Shown one piece after another: positions 15,927 through 25,283 of a DNA stretch of 64,000 nt (position 1 is its first letter; the number at the start of each line of letters is the position of its first letter). The stretch is taken from contig NZ_CP019427.1 in NCBI RefSeq assembly GCF_009834545.1, forward strand, positions 4,532,001 through 4,596,000, given 5' to 3'. Both the position numbers and the translations under genes were made by a program. The notes under the pieces are model-generated. The model was not told the origin of the DNA. It made no database searches and saw nothing but the letters and a program-made list of their open reading frames with translations. This DNA comes from Pseudomonas sp. S04. GTDB taxonomy: Bacteria; Pseudomonadota; Gammaproteobacteria; Pseudomonadales; Pseudomonadaceae.

Positions 15927-17657
15927 ATGAAACCTCACGCCACAGCGCTGAACCAGCGCTTGCTGCGCGGCCAGGCACCGTCCTATGAACGCCTGCAAGC
16001 GCGCTTCGCCGAAGACGGCAGCGACGCTGGCGAGCCGATTGCCGTGCATTGCGGCTGGGGTCGGTTGCTGATCGGCCATACCTTCCCCGACGCGGCGAGC
16101 CTGGCCCGGGAGCTGGCCAATGAAGAACCGGGTGAGCGCGACATTGCCCTGTACGTGGCCGCGCCCCAGCAAGTGTTGGGCTTGGAGCCGGCGCAGCTGT
16201 TTCTCGACCCCTCCGACACCCTGCGCCTGTGGTTCAGCGACTACCGCCAGGCAACCCGGGTCTTTCGCGGCTTCCGTATTCGCCGGGCGCAGAGCGACGC
16301 CGACTGGCACGCCATCAACCAGTTGTACCTGGCCCGCTCCATGCTGCCCATCGACCCGCAGCGCCTGACGCCCCGGCATCACGGTGGCCCGGTCTACTGG
16401 CTGGCCGAAGATGAAGACAGCGGCGCGGTGATCGGCAGCGTCATGGGCCTCAACCATGACAAGGCCTTCGCCGACCCCGAACACGGCAGCAGCCTGTGGT
16501 GCCTGGCGGTCGACCCGCAGTGCACGCGGCCCGGGGTTGGCGAAGTGCTGGTACGCCACCTGATCGAACACTTCATGAGCCGTGGCCTGAGCTACCTCGA
16601 TCTCTCGGTTTTGCACGACAACCGTCAGGCCAAGCAGCTCTACACCAAGCTGGGGTTTCGCACGCTGACGACCTTCGCCATCAAACGCAAGAATGGCATC
16701 AACCAGTCGCTGTTTCTCGGCCCGGGGCCACAGGCCGATTTCAATCCCTATGCGCGGATCATCGTCGATGAAGCCCACCGGCGCGGCATCGATGTGCAAG
16801 TCGACGATGCCCAGGCCGGCATGTTCACCCTCAGCCATGGCGGGCGCCGGGTGCGTTGCCGCGAATCCCTCAGCGACCTGACCAGTGCCATCAGCATGAG
16901 CCTGTGCCAGGACAAGAGCCTGACCCACAAAGTGCTCAAGGCCGCCGGGCTGAATCTGCCGGCCCAGCAACGGGCGGGCAACGCCGACGACAACCTGGCG
17001 TTTCTCGACGAACACCGCCGGGTGGTGGTCAAACCCCTGGACGGTGAACAGGGTCAAGGGGTGGCGGTGGACTTGCAGAGCATCGACGAGCTGCAACAGG
17101 CCATCGACGACGCCCGCCGCTTCGACTCCCGGGTGTTGTTGGAAAGTTTCCACCAAGGCCTCGACCTGCGCATTCTGGTGATCGGCTTCGAGGTGGTGGC
17201 GGCCGCCATCCGCCGCCCGGCGCAAATCATCGGCGATGGCCAGCATACGATCGACGCCTTGATCCAGGCCCAGAGCCGCCGACGCCAGGCCGCCACCGAC
17301 GGCGAAAGCAAAATCCCCCTGGACCACGAAACCGAGCGCACGCTGCAGGCCGCCGGCTTTAGCTACAGCAGCATCCTGCCCGCGGGTGAGCGCCTGTGTG
17401 TGCGGCGTACAGCCAACCTGCACACCGGCGGCACCCTGGAAGATGTCACCGAGATGCTGCATCCCACCCTGGTCGATGCCGCCGTGCGCGCGGCGCGGGC
17501 ACTGGATATTCCGGTGGTAGGCCTGGACCTGATGGTGCCGGCCGCCGATCAGCCGGACTACGTGTTCATCGAAGCCAATGAACGTGCCGGCCTGGCCAAT
17601 CACGAACCACAACCGGTGGCCGAGCGGTTTGTGGATCTGTTGTTTCCGCATAGCTGA
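15927..17657 (+). CDS. ngg: N-acetylglutaminylglutamine synthetase
   Basis: 576 residues in two parts. The N-terminal half contains a GNAT acetyltransferase domain (RIRRAQSDADWHAINQLY to about residue 270; acetyl-CoA loop near DPQCTRPGVGEVL). The C-terminal half is an ATP-grasp ligase (LCQDKSLTHKVLKAAGL, VVVKPLDGEQGQGV, VFIEANERAGLANHE). The fusion couples acetylation and glutamine ligation to make N-acetylglutaminylglutamine for the upstream amidotransferase. AAGGAATCTGACTG precedes the ATG. The ATP-binding KPLDGEQGQGV and metal-binding EANERAGL motifs are intact. Confidence 0.93.
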   Translation: MKPHATALNQRLLRGQAPSYERLQARFAEDGSDAGEPIAVHCGWGRLLIGHTFPDAASLARELANEEPGERDIALYVAAPQQVLGLEPAQLFLDPSDTLRLWFSDYRQATRVFRGFRIRRAQSDADWHAINQLYLARSMLPIDPQRLTPRHHGGPVYWLAEDEDSGAVIGSVMGLNHDKAFADPEHGSSLWCLAVDPQCTRPGVGEVLVRHLIEHFMSRGLSYLDLSVLHDNRQAKQLYTKLGFRTLTTFAIKRKNGINQSLFLGPGPQADFNPYARIIVDEAHRRGIDVQVDDAQAGMFTLSHGGRRVRCRESLSDLTSAISMSLCQDKSLTHKVLKAAGLNLPAQQRAGNADDNLAFLDEHRRVVVKPLDGEQGQGVAVDLQSIDELQQAIDDARRFDSRVLLESFHQGLDLRILVIGFEVVAAAIRRPAQIIGDGQHTIDALIQAQSRRRQAATDGESKIPLDHETERTLQAAGFSYSSILPAGERLCVRRTANLHTGGTLEDVTEMLHPTLVDAAVRAARALDIPVVGLDLMVPAADQPDYVFIEANERAGLANHEPQPVAERFVDLLFPHS

Positions 17658-17747
17658 CAGCTGCGAGCGGCGAGTCACGCCTGAGCGCGTTAGCTCTTGA
17701 GGCTTGCCGTTTGCCGCTCGCGACTCAAGTCAATTCAAGGAATTCCC

Positions 17748-18935
17748 ATGACCCGTAAAATTCCCGAACCCGATCTCGCCTACCTGCAGAAAGTCCTCCT
17801 GGAGATGCTCGCCATTCCCAGCCCGACCGGTTTCACCGACACCATCGTGCGCTACGTCGCCGAGCGTCTTGAAGAACTGGGCATCCCCTTTGAGCTGACC
17901 CGCCGTGGCACCATTCGCGCCACGCTCAAGGGCCAGAAAAACAGCCCCGATCGCGCCGTCTCCGCGCACCTCGACACCATCGGTGCCAGCGTGCGCGCGG
18001 TAAAGGACAACGGTCGCCTGACCCTCGCCCCGGTGGGCTGCTGGTCCAGCCGTTTTGCCGAAGGCAGCCGCGTCAGCCTGTTTACCGACAACGGCGTGAT
18101 GCGGGGCAGCGTGCTGCCGTTGATGGCCTCGGGGCATGCGTTCAACACCGCGGTCGACGAACTGCCGGTGAGTTGGGACCACGTCGAACTGCGCCTGGAT
18201 GCCTATTGCGCCACCCGGGCCGATTGCGATTCGCTGGGCGTGAGCATCGGCGACTTTGTCGCCTTCGATCCCCTGCCGGAATTCACCGAGAGCGGCCACA
18301 TCAGTGCCCGGCACCTGGACGACAAGGCCGGCGTGGCCGCCCTGCTGGCCGCGCTCAAAGCCATTGTCGACAGCGGCGAACCCTTGATGATCGACTGTCA
18401 TCCGCTGTTCACCATCACCGAGGAAACCGGCAGTGGCGCGGCGGCGGCATTGCCCTGGGATGTCAGTGAGTTTGTCGGCATCGACATCGCGCCGGTCGCC
18501 CCGGGCCAGCACTCCAGCGAGCACGCGGTCAGTGTGGCGATGCAGGATTCCGGCGGGCCCTATGACTACCACCTCTCGCGCCACCTGTTGCGGCTGGCCA
18601 GCGAACATGAATTGCCGGTGCGCCGCGATCTGTTCCGCTATTACTTCAGCGACGCCCACTCGGCGGTCACCGCCGGCCATGACATCCGCACCGCCCTGCT
18701 GGCATTCGGTTGCGACGCCACCCACGGCTACGAGCGCACCCATATCGACAGCCTCGCCGCCTTGAGCCGCTTGCTGGGTGCCTACATCCTCAGCCCGCCA
18801 GTATTTGCCAGCGACGCCCAGCCGGCCAAAGGCTCACTGGATCGCTTCAGCCATCAACTGGAACACGATGCACAGATGGAAAGCGATACCCGCGTGCCCT
18901 CGGTGGACAGCCTGGTAGGGCAACGTTCGTCCTAG
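17748..18935 (+). CDS. NAGGN-system M42 family peptidase
   Basis: 395-residue metallo-aminopeptidase/deblocking-enzyme family protein with the dinuclear zinc set: SAHLDTIGA (His, Asp), HLDDKAGVAAL (Asp), ITEETGSGAA (Glu-Glu catalytic pair), VGIDIAPV (Asp) and HGYERTH (His). It always accompanies the NAGGN genes, probably in turnover of the dipeptide osmolyte, although its substrate has not been shown as far as I know. Start at 17748 (MTRKIPEPDLAY) chosen because CAAGG lies 8-12 nt upstream; an earlier in-frame start at 17697 has none. About 90 bp separates it from ngg. Confidence 0.9.
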   Translation: MTRKIPEPDLAYLQKVLLEMLAIPSPTGFTDTIVRYVAERLEELGIPFELTRRGTIRATLKGQKNSPDRAVSAHLDTIGASVRAVKDNGRLTLAPVGCWSSRFAEGSRVSLFTDNGVMRGSVLPLMASGHAFNTAVDELPVSWDHVELRLDAYCATRADCDSLGVSIGDFVAFDPLPEFTESGHISARHLDDKAGVAALLAALKAIVDSGEPLMIDCHPLFTITEETGSGAAAALPWDVSEFVGIDIAPVAPGQHSSEHAVSVAMQDSGGPYDYHLSRHLLRLASEHELPVRRDLFRYYFSDAHSAVTAGHDIRTALLAFGCDATHGYERTHIDSLAALSRLLGAYILSPPVFASDAQPAKGSLDRFSHQLEHDAQMESDTRVPSVDSLVGQRSS

Positions 18936-19008
18936 GACCGGGGTCACTTTGCACTGGTCCTGCTGCGCGAAGCGCCGTAGGATCGGCGCATTGATGACCG
19001 AGGTAGCC

Positions 19009-19236
19009 ATGCTGATTCCCCACGACCAACTTGAAGTCGACACCCTGACCCGCCTGATCGAAGACTTTGTCACCCGCGACGGCACCGACAACGGCGACGA
19101 CACACCGCTGCAGACTCGGGTGCTGCGGGTGCGCAATGCCCTGAGCAAAGGCCAGGCCCTGATTGTCTTCGACCCCGAGAGCGAGCAGTGCCAGTTGATG
19201 CTCAAGCACGATGTGCCCAAGCACCTGTTCGACTGA
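19009..19236 (+). CDS. YheU family protein (UPF0270)
   Basis: 75-residue small conserved protein (MLIPHDQLEVDTLTRLIEDF..., then LQTRVLRVRNALSKGQALIVFDPE), the typical length of UPF0270/YheU. Function unknown. GAGGTA lies 4-9 nt before the ATG at 19009; an upstream in-frame start lacks a good site. Its stop is 3 bp from the end of the convergent csrA gene. Confidence 0.88.
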   Translation: MLIPHDQLEVDTLTRLIEDFVTRDGTDNGDDTPLQTRVLRVRNALSKGQALIVFDPESEQCQLMLKHDVPKHLFD

Positions 19237-19239
19237 GCC

Positions 19240-19425
19240 TTAGTCGCGCATTTCCCGGGCACGCTTGGCCTGGATGCGTTCGTAGACTTCACAACGGTGG
19301 ACATTGACGTGCCGCGGGGCTTCGACGCCGAACCGCACGTTGCCACCGCTGACGTCGAGAACACGCACGGTGATGGTGTCGCCAATGGAGATCAATTCAC
19401 CGACAACGCGGCTGAGTACAAGCAT
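19240..19425 (-). CDS. csrA: CsrA/RsmA-family RNA-binding regulator, divergent paralogue
   Basis: 61 residues, the CsrA length. It keeps the beta1 and C-terminal RNA-binding signatures: L4 in [28 protein letters not shown] with Arg44, the key RNA-contact residue. Compared with RsmA/RsmE (MLILTR.VGE, NAPK.VAVHREEIYQRIQ) it has many substitutions (S5, V8, R39 H for K, C45-E for E-E). So it is an additional CsrA-type protein, not the usual RsmA. It binds GGA-containing leaders in mRNA in the family. It sits at the end of the NAGGN cluster, converging on yheU. Whether it regulates NAGGN synthesis is inference. Confidence 0.88.
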   Translation of the reverse strand: MLVLSRVVGELISIGDTITVRVLDVSGGNVRFGVEAPRHVNVHRCEVYERIQAKRAREMRD

Positions 19426-19566
19426 GGCTCTAGTCCTTGAGGTTACCGAGCCCTGAAGATGGCCGGCGAACTCCGGAGCTTCAAGACAGCGCCAGGAAAA
19501 TAGCCCATTCCTACACGCCAGATCGAATTACCCTACAGACATCCCCTGCAATACCCGCCAAATGAC

Positions 19567-19899
19567 TCAGGTCGACGTGAAGCGTGGGCCAAACAGAATA
19601 ATGCTCGCCCCCAGCACGCACAGGGCTACCCCCAACCAGTCCGAACTCAACGGGCGCACCCGCTCGACCAGCCCCAGCCAGGCGATCGAGGCAACGATGT
19701 AGATCCCGCCATAAGCGGCATAGGCTCGCCCGGCGTAGGTCGCCTCGACCTTGGTCAACAGCAGGGCAAACAGCGTCAGGCTGAGCAGCGCCGGGACCAT
19801 CCACCAGGCGCTTTTGCCCTGGCGCAGCCACATCCAGAAGGCGTAGCAACCGGCGATTTCAAACAGCGCCGCGAGGAAGAACCACAGGTAGTTGAGCAT
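19567..19899 (-). CDS. YnfA family membrane protein (UPF0060)
   Basis: 110-residue, four-helix inner-membrane protein ([50 protein letters not shown]) with the small-multidrug-resistance-like architecture of YnfA. Function unproved. ATG at 19899 preferred over GTG at 19905. A single gene between the csrA and SDR genes. Confidence 0.9.
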   Translation of the reverse strand: MLNYLWFFLAALFEIAGCYAFWMWLRQGKSAWWMVPALLSLTLFALLLTKVEATYAGRAYAAYGGIYIVASIAWLGLVERVRPLSSDWLGVALCVLGASIILFGPRFTST

Positions 19900-19964
19900 G
19901 GGCACATCTCGTCAGGGTTGCCAGAATGCGGCAACCCTAACCATCGCGCCTCTGAGTCGCAAGT

Positions 19965-20780
19965 TCAGCTAGCGTTTTGCCGGGCCTTGGCGCGCATCTT
20001 GTCGGCCATGACGGTCATTTCGTTGTACAGCAATTGCGGGTTTTTCTGCTTCAGTGCCCAGGCCATGCGCCCCTGTTCATGGGGCAGGATCATGAACTCG
20101 CCAGCCGCGACGTGCTGGTAGATGTAGTCGGCGATATCGCTGGCGGTAATTGGCGAGCTCTCCAGCAACTTGCCGACCTGGGCCTTCATGGCCGGGGTCG
20201 GGCCGCGGAACGAGTCGAGCAGGTTGGTCTGGAAGAACGACGGGCAGACCACGTGCACGCCGATCTCCTGTTGCGCCAACTCGATCAACAGGCTCTCGGA
20301 CAGCGCCACCACGCCGGCCTTGGCCACGTTGTAGTTGCTCATGGCCGGCCCCTGCATCAGTGCCGCCATCGAAGCGATGTTGATGATCTTGCCCTTGCTT
20401 TGCTCCAGCAGCGGCAGGAAGGCCTTGCAGCCCTTGACCACGCCCATCAGGTTGATTGCGATCTGCCAGTCCCAGTCTTCCAGCGACAGCTCGCTGAAGA
20501 AGCCACCTGAGGCGACCCCAGCGTTGTTGACGATCACGTCGATGCCGCCGAACTTGACCTCACAGGCCTGGGCAAAGGCCGTCAACTGGCTGTAGTCGCG
20601 CACATCACAGCGCTGCACAAAGCCATCACCGCCGGCCTCGCGGACCAGCTTGAGGGTTTCCTGCAGACCGGACTCGCTGACGTCCGACAAGGCCAACTGC
20701 CAACCTTCACGAGCCCAGCGCAGAGCGATTTCGCGACCCAGGCCGGACCCGGCGCCAGTGATCATCATGCGATTTTGCAT
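19965..20780 (-). CDS. SDR family oxidoreductase
   Basis: Classical short-chain dehydrogenase/reductase of 271 residues: cofactor motif ITGAGSGLGREIA, NNAG (NNAGVASGGFF) and catalytic Ser/Tyr/Lys in NIASMAALMQGPAMSNYNVAKAG. The frame runs open to 21026, but the ATG at 20780 (MQNRMMITGAG) places the Rossmann motif at its usual N-terminal position. Substrate unknown. The 21066-20781 intergenic region separates it from the divergent DUF3309 gene and is AT-rich with no other gene. Confidence 0.88.
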   Translation of the reverse strand: MQNRMMITGAGSGLGREIALRWAREGWQLALSDVSESGLQETLKLVREAGGDGFVQRCDVRDYSQLTAFAQACEVKFGGIDVIVNNAGVASGGFFSELSLEDWDWQIAINLMGVVKGCKAFLPLLEQSKGKIINIASMAALMQGPAMSNYNVAKAGVVALSESLLIELAQQEIGVHVVCPSFFQTNLLDSFRGPTPAMKAQVGKLLESSPITASDIADYIYQHVAAGEFMILPHEQGRMAWALKQKNPQLLYNEMTVMADKMRAKARQNAS

Positions 20781-21066
20781 AGGAAGTTGCCTTGTTGTTC
20801 TGGGAAAGATGCTCGCAGTGTAGCGAAGGAATTTCCTACACCCATGACCATCAAAGCGCTGAATGCCCCAGGCAAACCGAACCACAGCGCAGCCCCCTCG
20901 CGGTGGTTGATAAACGAAATAAACCGGCAAGCCAATAGCAGTAAAGAAACATTGAATTTTCTCGCGCCGGCCACAGTCGGAAATATTAAGCCGCTCGGAT
21001 TTATTGCAGTCGGGCCTGTTATTCAACCAATGCGACGTTCAATAACTCTCCAATAAGGAATTCGAC

Positions 21067-21219
21067 ATGGGCACGATTCTTCTGGTTATCCTGATTCTGC
21101 TGTTGATCGGTGGTCTGCCGGTGTTCCCCCACTCCAGAAGTTGGGGCTATGGGCCATCTGGGGTGATCGGCGTGGTGGTCGTGGTGCTGCTGGTATTGCT
21201 GTTGCTCGGCAGGATCTAA
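21067..21219 (+). CDS. DUF3309 small membrane protein
   Basis: 50 codons, missed by longer-ORF screens. It reads MGTILLVILILLLIGGLPVF, then PHSRSWGYGPSG, then a second hydrophobic helix ending LLLLGRI. Two membrane segments around a glycine/aromatic turn with SWGYGPSG are the DUF3309 pattern, common in Proteobacteria and often stress induced. AAGGAA lies 6-11 nt upstream of the ATG. A bidirectional terminator follows at 21235. Function unknown. Confidence 0.85.
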   Translation: MGTILLVILILLLIGGLPVFPHSRSWGYGPSGVIGVVVVVLLVLLLLGRI

Positions 21220-21234
21220 GACAAAAACTGCAGG

Positions 21235-21268
21235 CAAAAAAAAGAGGCCCGAGCGGGCCTCTTTTTTG
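21235..21268. terminator. Bidirectional rho-independent terminator
   Basis: AGAGGCCC (21244-21251), GAGC loop, GGGCCTCT (21256-21263), with an A-run before and a T-run after. It serves both the DUF3309 gene and the convergent sulfatase-family gene, whose stop is at 21283. Confidence 0.9.
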
Positions 21269-21282
21269 TATTACGCCAGGCC

Positions 21283-23376
21283 TTAGTCCGGCGTGCCGTC
21301 TACTACACCAGCGGTGTTATCGATCAGGCTTTTGGTTGCCGTCTGCAGGAAGGCTTCCAGTTTCTGCTTCATCTCAGCGGTACGCGGTGCGTCCGGGATG
21401 ATCTCGGCACGTGGATTGGCGCCCAGTTGGTACTGGTACATCTTCGGCGCCATGTCCTTTTCCTTCGGCAGCACCAGGATCTGGTCCTGGGTGATGATCG
21501 CCGTAGTCTGCTCGCTACCCGAAGGCTTGATCACGCCAAAGCCGGTGTCGCCCTGCGGCAGGTTGAGCAGGTCACGCCCCCAGCACTGGTGACGCGTTTC
21601 GCCGCCCAGGCGGCCCATGATGGTCGGCACGATGTCGACCTGAGTCCCCACGGTGTGATCCAGGGTACCGAACTTTTCCTGGATACCCGGCGCGATCATC
21701 AGCATCGGCACGTTGAAGCGGCCCAGGTCCATTTCGGTGATCTGCCGTTCGTTGCCAAACCCATGGTCGCCAACGATGACAAACAGGGTTTCCTTGAAGT
21801 AAGGCTCCTTGCGGGCCTTCTCGAAGAACTGCCCCAGTGCCCAGTCGGAGTAGCGCATGGCGGTCAAGTGTTCGTTGAGGCTGCCACGACCGGTGACCGG
21901 CTCCACCGGCAAAGGAGTCGGCAACGCGTATGGGGTGTGGTTGGACAGGGTTTGCAGCAAGGCATAGAACGGCTTGCCGTTTTCACGCGCCTTGAGCTCT
22001 ACCAGGCCACGGTCGAACATGTCCTGGTCGGACACGCCCCAGGTTGGGTCGGAGAACACCGGGTTGACGAAGTCGTTGCGGCCGACAAAGTTGGTCATGC
22101 CCTGGTTGCTGAAGAAACCCGACTGGTTGTCCCAGGCAAAGTCACCGTTGTAGACATACACGTCGTCGAACTTGCGTGCACTGAGCAGCTGCGGCAGGCC
22201 GGACAGCTTGTGGCTGCCTTCCGGGGTCTGCATCAGGTATTCAAAGCCTGGCAGGTTAGGGAAGCACGCCATGGTGGCGAACATACCTTGGTGGGTGTGG
22301 GTGCCGTTGGAGAAGAAACGGTCGAACAGCAGGCCTTCCTTGGACAGTTTGTCCAGGTACGGGGTGATGTTGCCCGGCGCGCCCAGCGCACCGACCGAGT
22401 GACCGGCCATGCTTTCCATCAGGATCACGACGACGTTCTTGATCGGCAGGGTCTTGTCGGCAGGCGGCAGGAAATCCCGGCGCACGGCGGCGCTGTCGGC
22501 ATCCACCAGCTTCTCGTCCGGCATGACCAGCATGTCGCGCACGATCTGCTGCGCCTCAGGCTGCGGCAGGGTGGCTTTCCAGATGTTGTCGCGGTCTTCG
22601 GACATTCGGCTTTTCGCCGCGGCCACCAGTTGCAGGGTGCCGTTGAGGCCCAACTGGTTGGCGAAGTTCGAGTCGGTGGTGTACACGTCACCCCAGCGCA
22701 TCGGCGGGCCTTGACGCAGGGTGCCACGGGCGGCCGCTACGCAGATCAGCAGGCACACCATGAACACGGCAACGCGGGTGTACCACGGCGCCACTTGACG
22801 GGTGCCGACATTGCCGCCACTGAACGGGCCACGCGGCCGGGTAGCGCGGTCAGCGCCCTTGAACGCCAGGCTCAGCAACCAGGTGCCGACCACCCAGGCC
22901 AGCAGGTAGCGCACCACCGGGAACCCGTACCAGAGCATGCTCATCACGGTCTTCGGGTCTTCCTTCACGTACTGGAAGACCAGGCCGTTGAGGCGCTGGT
23001 GGAACTCGCGGTAGAAGTCCATCTCCATCAGGCCGAGGAACAGCGCGATGCTCGACACCACCGTCAGCCAGAACCGGAACAGGCCCCGGGCGGCCATCGC
23101 CCGGACGCTGAACAGCGACAGCAACAGCGGGATGCTGAGGTAGATCACCAGACGCAGGTCGAAACGCAGGCCGTTGGCGAAAGCTTCGAGGAAAGTCGAA
23201 GCCGGTGTGTCAAGAATCATCTCCCGGTTGTACACCAGCAACGCCAGGCGCAGCAGGGAGAGCATCACCATCATGACCAGGGCGCAGAGTAGCGTGTACG
23301 CCAGATGGGATTTGACGGTCGGTTGCAGCAAGCGATTCGAGGCTCGCTGCTGATTCAGGGCGTCCGTGTTTGCCAT
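21283..23376 (-). CDS. LTA-synthase-family sulfatase / phosphoglycerol transferase-like protein
   Basis: 697 residues: about five N-terminal membrane helices (to about residue 210; HLAYTLLCALVMMVMLSLL first), then a periplasmic alkaline-phosphatase-type sulfatase domain. The catalytic Thr lies in NGTHTHQGMFATM, with metal ligands in VVVILMESMAGH (Glu) and VGDHGFGNE (Asp-His). Members make lipoteichoic acid in Firmicutes, but in Gram-negatives act as phosphoglycerol or phosphoethanolamine transferases on periplasmic glucans or lipid A; the substrate is not deducible here. Monocistronic, with a long untranslated upstream region. Confidence 0.9.
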   Translation of the reverse strand: MANTDALNQQRASNRLLQPTVKSHLAYTLLCALVMMVMLSLLRLALLVYNREMILDTPASTFLEAFANGLRFDLRLVIYLSIPLLLSLFSVRAMAARGLFRFWLTVVSSIALFLGLMEMDFYREFHQRLNGLVFQYVKEDPKTVMSMLWYGFPVVRYLLAWVVGTWLLSLAFKGADRATRPRGPFSGGNVGTRQVAPWYTRVAVFMVCLLICVAAARGTLRQGPPMRWGDVYTTDSNFANQLGLNGTLQLVAAAKSRMSEDRDNIWKATLPQPEAQQIVRDMLVMPDEKLVDADSAAVRRDFLPPADKTLPIKNVVVILMESMAGHSVGALGAPGNITPYLDKLSKEGLLFDRFFSNGTHTHQGMFATMACFPNLPGFEYLMQTPEGSHKLSGLPQLLSARKFDDVYVYNGDFAWDNQSGFFSNQGMTNFVGRNDFVNPVFSDPTWGVSDQDMFDRGLVELKARENGKPFYALLQTLSNHTPYALPTPLPVEPVTGRGSLNEHLTAMRYSDWALGQFFEKARKEPYFKETLFVIVGDHGFGNERQITEMDLGRFNVPMLMIAPGIQEKFGTLDHTVGTQVDIVPTIMGRLGGETRHQCWGRDLLNLPQGDTGFGVIKPSGSEQTTAIITQDQILVLPKEKDMAPKMYQYQLGANPRAEIIPDAPRTAEMKQKLEAFLQTATKSLIDNTAGVVDGTPD

Positions 23377-23649
23377 GTCGTTTTAGGACCCATTGGAAGT
23401 TGAAGTTACAAAGAAGTAGCGGCGCCCAGGCTTTCTTATTGCCATGACTTGGGGGAAATGGCCGGGACCTTGCGCGGAGCACAAATGTTGCACGATCACC
23501 CACGGCATTGCCATTTATTACTCGCAAGCACTGGCGGGGCGAAAACCGGGGATGAAAAACAAGCGGGCGAATTGTCTTGGAGCGGTTGTGAAAATTTCGT
23601 GCAACGCATATCTGGAAACACAAAAAAGGCTGCGAGCTAACCTGGTCCT

Positions 23650-23763
23650 GTAGCAGCTACCGAAGGCTGCGTTGGGTTGCGCAGCGACCCCCGGCTATCT
23701 TGCCAATCCGGATGAACGTCCTGCGGCCGTTGACGCAGCCTCGCGCTGCTCGACAGCTGCTAC
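23650..23763. repeat. Imperfect long inverted repeat in a 400-bp gene-free stretch
   Basis: The 23377-23778 interval has no convincing gene. Within it GTAGCAGCT (23650-23658) pairs with AGCTGCTAC (23755-23763), and GGCTGCGT with ACGCAGCC. The arms resemble the dispersed GTAGCAGCT-type Pseudomonas intergenic palindromes. The flank nearest 23376 would hold the promoter of the sulfatase gene. Confidence 0.6.
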
Positions 23764-23778
23764 GGTTGTTGATGGGGG

Positions 23779-23970
23779 CTATAGGCGCACGTTGCCCCTC
23801 GGCCCAGCGATGGCCCAGATGATCAGGCCCAGTACCGGCAACAAGAGGATCAGTAGTATCCAGACGATTTTCATCCCGGTTTGCGCGCCGCTCTTGAGCA
23901 CGTTGATGATCGCCCAGATATCCAGCGCCAGGATAATCAGGCCAACCAGGCCATTAAAGGTAGAACCCAT
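23779..23970 (-). CDS. PLDc N-terminal-domain small membrane protein
   Basis: 63 residues with two hydrophobic segments (FNGLVGLIILALDIWAI, then MKIVWILLILLLPVLG) and the ending LIIWAIAGPRG. This is the short 'PLDc_N' membrane module, here stand-alone without a phospholipase domain. GGGAGC upstream supports the ATG at 23970; an in-frame ATG at 23994 is less likely. Function unknown. Confidence 0.85.
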   Translation of the reverse strand: MGSTFNGLVGLIILALDIWAIINVLKSGAQTGMKIVWILLILLLPVLGLIIWAIAGPRGNVRL

Positions 23971-24046
23971 GGTGTTGCTCCCAATAGAAGGCATTCCCCC
24001 CTTAGGATAGCCGGCTCCCGGGAGGGTTCCCTTTTATTGCCGTGAG

Positions 24047-24577
24047 TTAAACGTGTACGGCTACCTTGAGCGCTTCCAGGGACGGCGCCGCATTGATCCC
24101 GACTTCGGCACACAACTCCAGCACCCGTGCCACGTCGTTGCCATACACCAGCACGAGCTGGATTTCGTCGTCGAGCAACTGGCTGAAGTTGAGCAGCGTG
24201 TAACCGCCGTTTTCCGGGTTCATGCTGCCCATCTGGATCTGGATCCGGTTGAGCGCGGTCAGCGCCTCGGTCTTGGCCAGTTGCTTGGGCTTGATGTTGA
24301 ACGCCACACCGGGGCCGAACGACGCAACGATCTGCTCGAACAGGTCCATATAGGTGTCAGCCTGGAACAGCACGGTGTCCGGCAGGCTGCCAACTACCAC
24401 CCACTCGCCCAATGCAATCGGGAAAGTGTCGTCGTAGTTGATGTCCGGATTGGCCGCCAGGAACGCCTCCGGGTCGGCGTACGCCTGCGCCGCCTCATCG
24501 GCGATCTGCACGATTTGCGCGTCGCTCATGCAGCCGGAGCTGATTTTACTGATGAGTTCGATGAGTGCGGCTTTCAT
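24047..24577 (-). CDS. Conserved hypothetical cytosolic protein
   Basis: 176 residues, no signal peptide or membrane helix, acidic (ADEAAQAYADPEAFLAANPD, SLPDTVLFQADTY, LLDDEIQLVLVYGND). Start MKAALIELISKISS. Well-formed codon usage and an isolated position. I recognise no characterised family and propose no function. Confidence 0.75.
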   Translation of the reverse strand: MKAALIELISKISSGCMSDAQIVQIADEAAQAYADPEAFLAANPDINYDDTFPIALGEWVVVGSLPDTVLFQADTYMDLFEQIVASFGPGVAFNIKPKQLAKTEALTALNRIQIQMGSMNPENGGYTLLNFSQLLDDEIQLVLVYGNDVARVLELCAEVGINAAPSLEALKVAVHV

Positions 24578-24667
24578 GGCAGATCCTGTAGCGAGGGAGA
24601 TTTTCGGCCGCGAAGGATAGCGTATTTGGCGGTAATTATTCAGCGAAGCTTGCGGCCCACCCGGCTA

Positions 24668-25186
24668 TCAACCGAGGATCTTCTCCAACTGCGCCGTGGT
24701 ATCCACCGCGCCCATGGTCTTGGCCGCGTCCAGCGCGGTGATGCCGTTGGCGTCCTTGGCCTTGGGATCTGCGCCCTTGCCAATCAAGTAGTCGACGATG
24801 GCTGTGCGGTTGAACATCGCGGCCATCATCAACGCGGTCCGGCCATCGAAGGACGAACCTTCGATCTCCGCCCCGCCATCGACCAGTGCCGCCACCACCG
24901 CCAGGTCACCCTTGAACGCCGCCCCGGCAATCGGGCTCTGGCCGTTGTCGTTGCGAATCTGCGGGTCGGCCTTGTGCTCCAGCAGCACCTTCACCGCATC
25001 GACATGCCCGTGGTAAGCCGCCAGCATCAACAGGGTGTCGCCCTTGTGATTGCGCAGGTTCGGCGGCAAACCCTTGCTCAACAGCGCCGCGAGCATCGCC
25101 GCATCGCCTTCACGGGCCTTGTTGAAAACCTGCTCGGCAAACTCGGCGGCTTCTTCCGGGGTCATCTGGCGGGGTTGGTCTGACAT
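24668..25186 (-). CDS. Ankyrin-repeat protein
   Basis: 172 residues of four to five ankyrin repeats (NHKGDTLLMLAAYHGHVDAV, then NDNGQSPIAGAAFKGDLAV, DGRTALMMAAMFNRTAIVD, DANGITALDAAKTMG), preceded by a short acidic lead (MSDQPRQMTPEEAAEFAEQV). It has no signal peptide, so probably cytosolic. Protein-protein interaction scaffold; the partner is unknown. An ATG at 25186 (MSDQPRQ) is preferred over 25198. Confidence 0.87.
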   Translation of the reverse strand: MSDQPRQMTPEEAAEFAEQVFNKAREGDAAMLAALLSKGLPPNLRNHKGDTLLMLAAYHGHVDAVKVLLEHKADPQIRNDNGQSPIAGAAFKGDLAVVAALVDGGAEIEGSSFDGRTALMMAAMFNRTAIVDYLIGKGADPKAKDANGITALDAAKTMGAVDTTAQLEKILG

Positions 25187-25283
25187 GGGTGACTCCACAT
25201 TCGGTCAATCGATAGGCCGCTAGTGTCCGCAAGCGGCCTGCCCCCTGTCACCCCTTTTTTCTCTCATGCCACCATAGCCACAA

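Noticed and set aside
21427..23292. 621-codon ORF opposite the sulfatase
   Set aside because: Antisense mirror frame; His/Gln/Arg-rich and motif-free.
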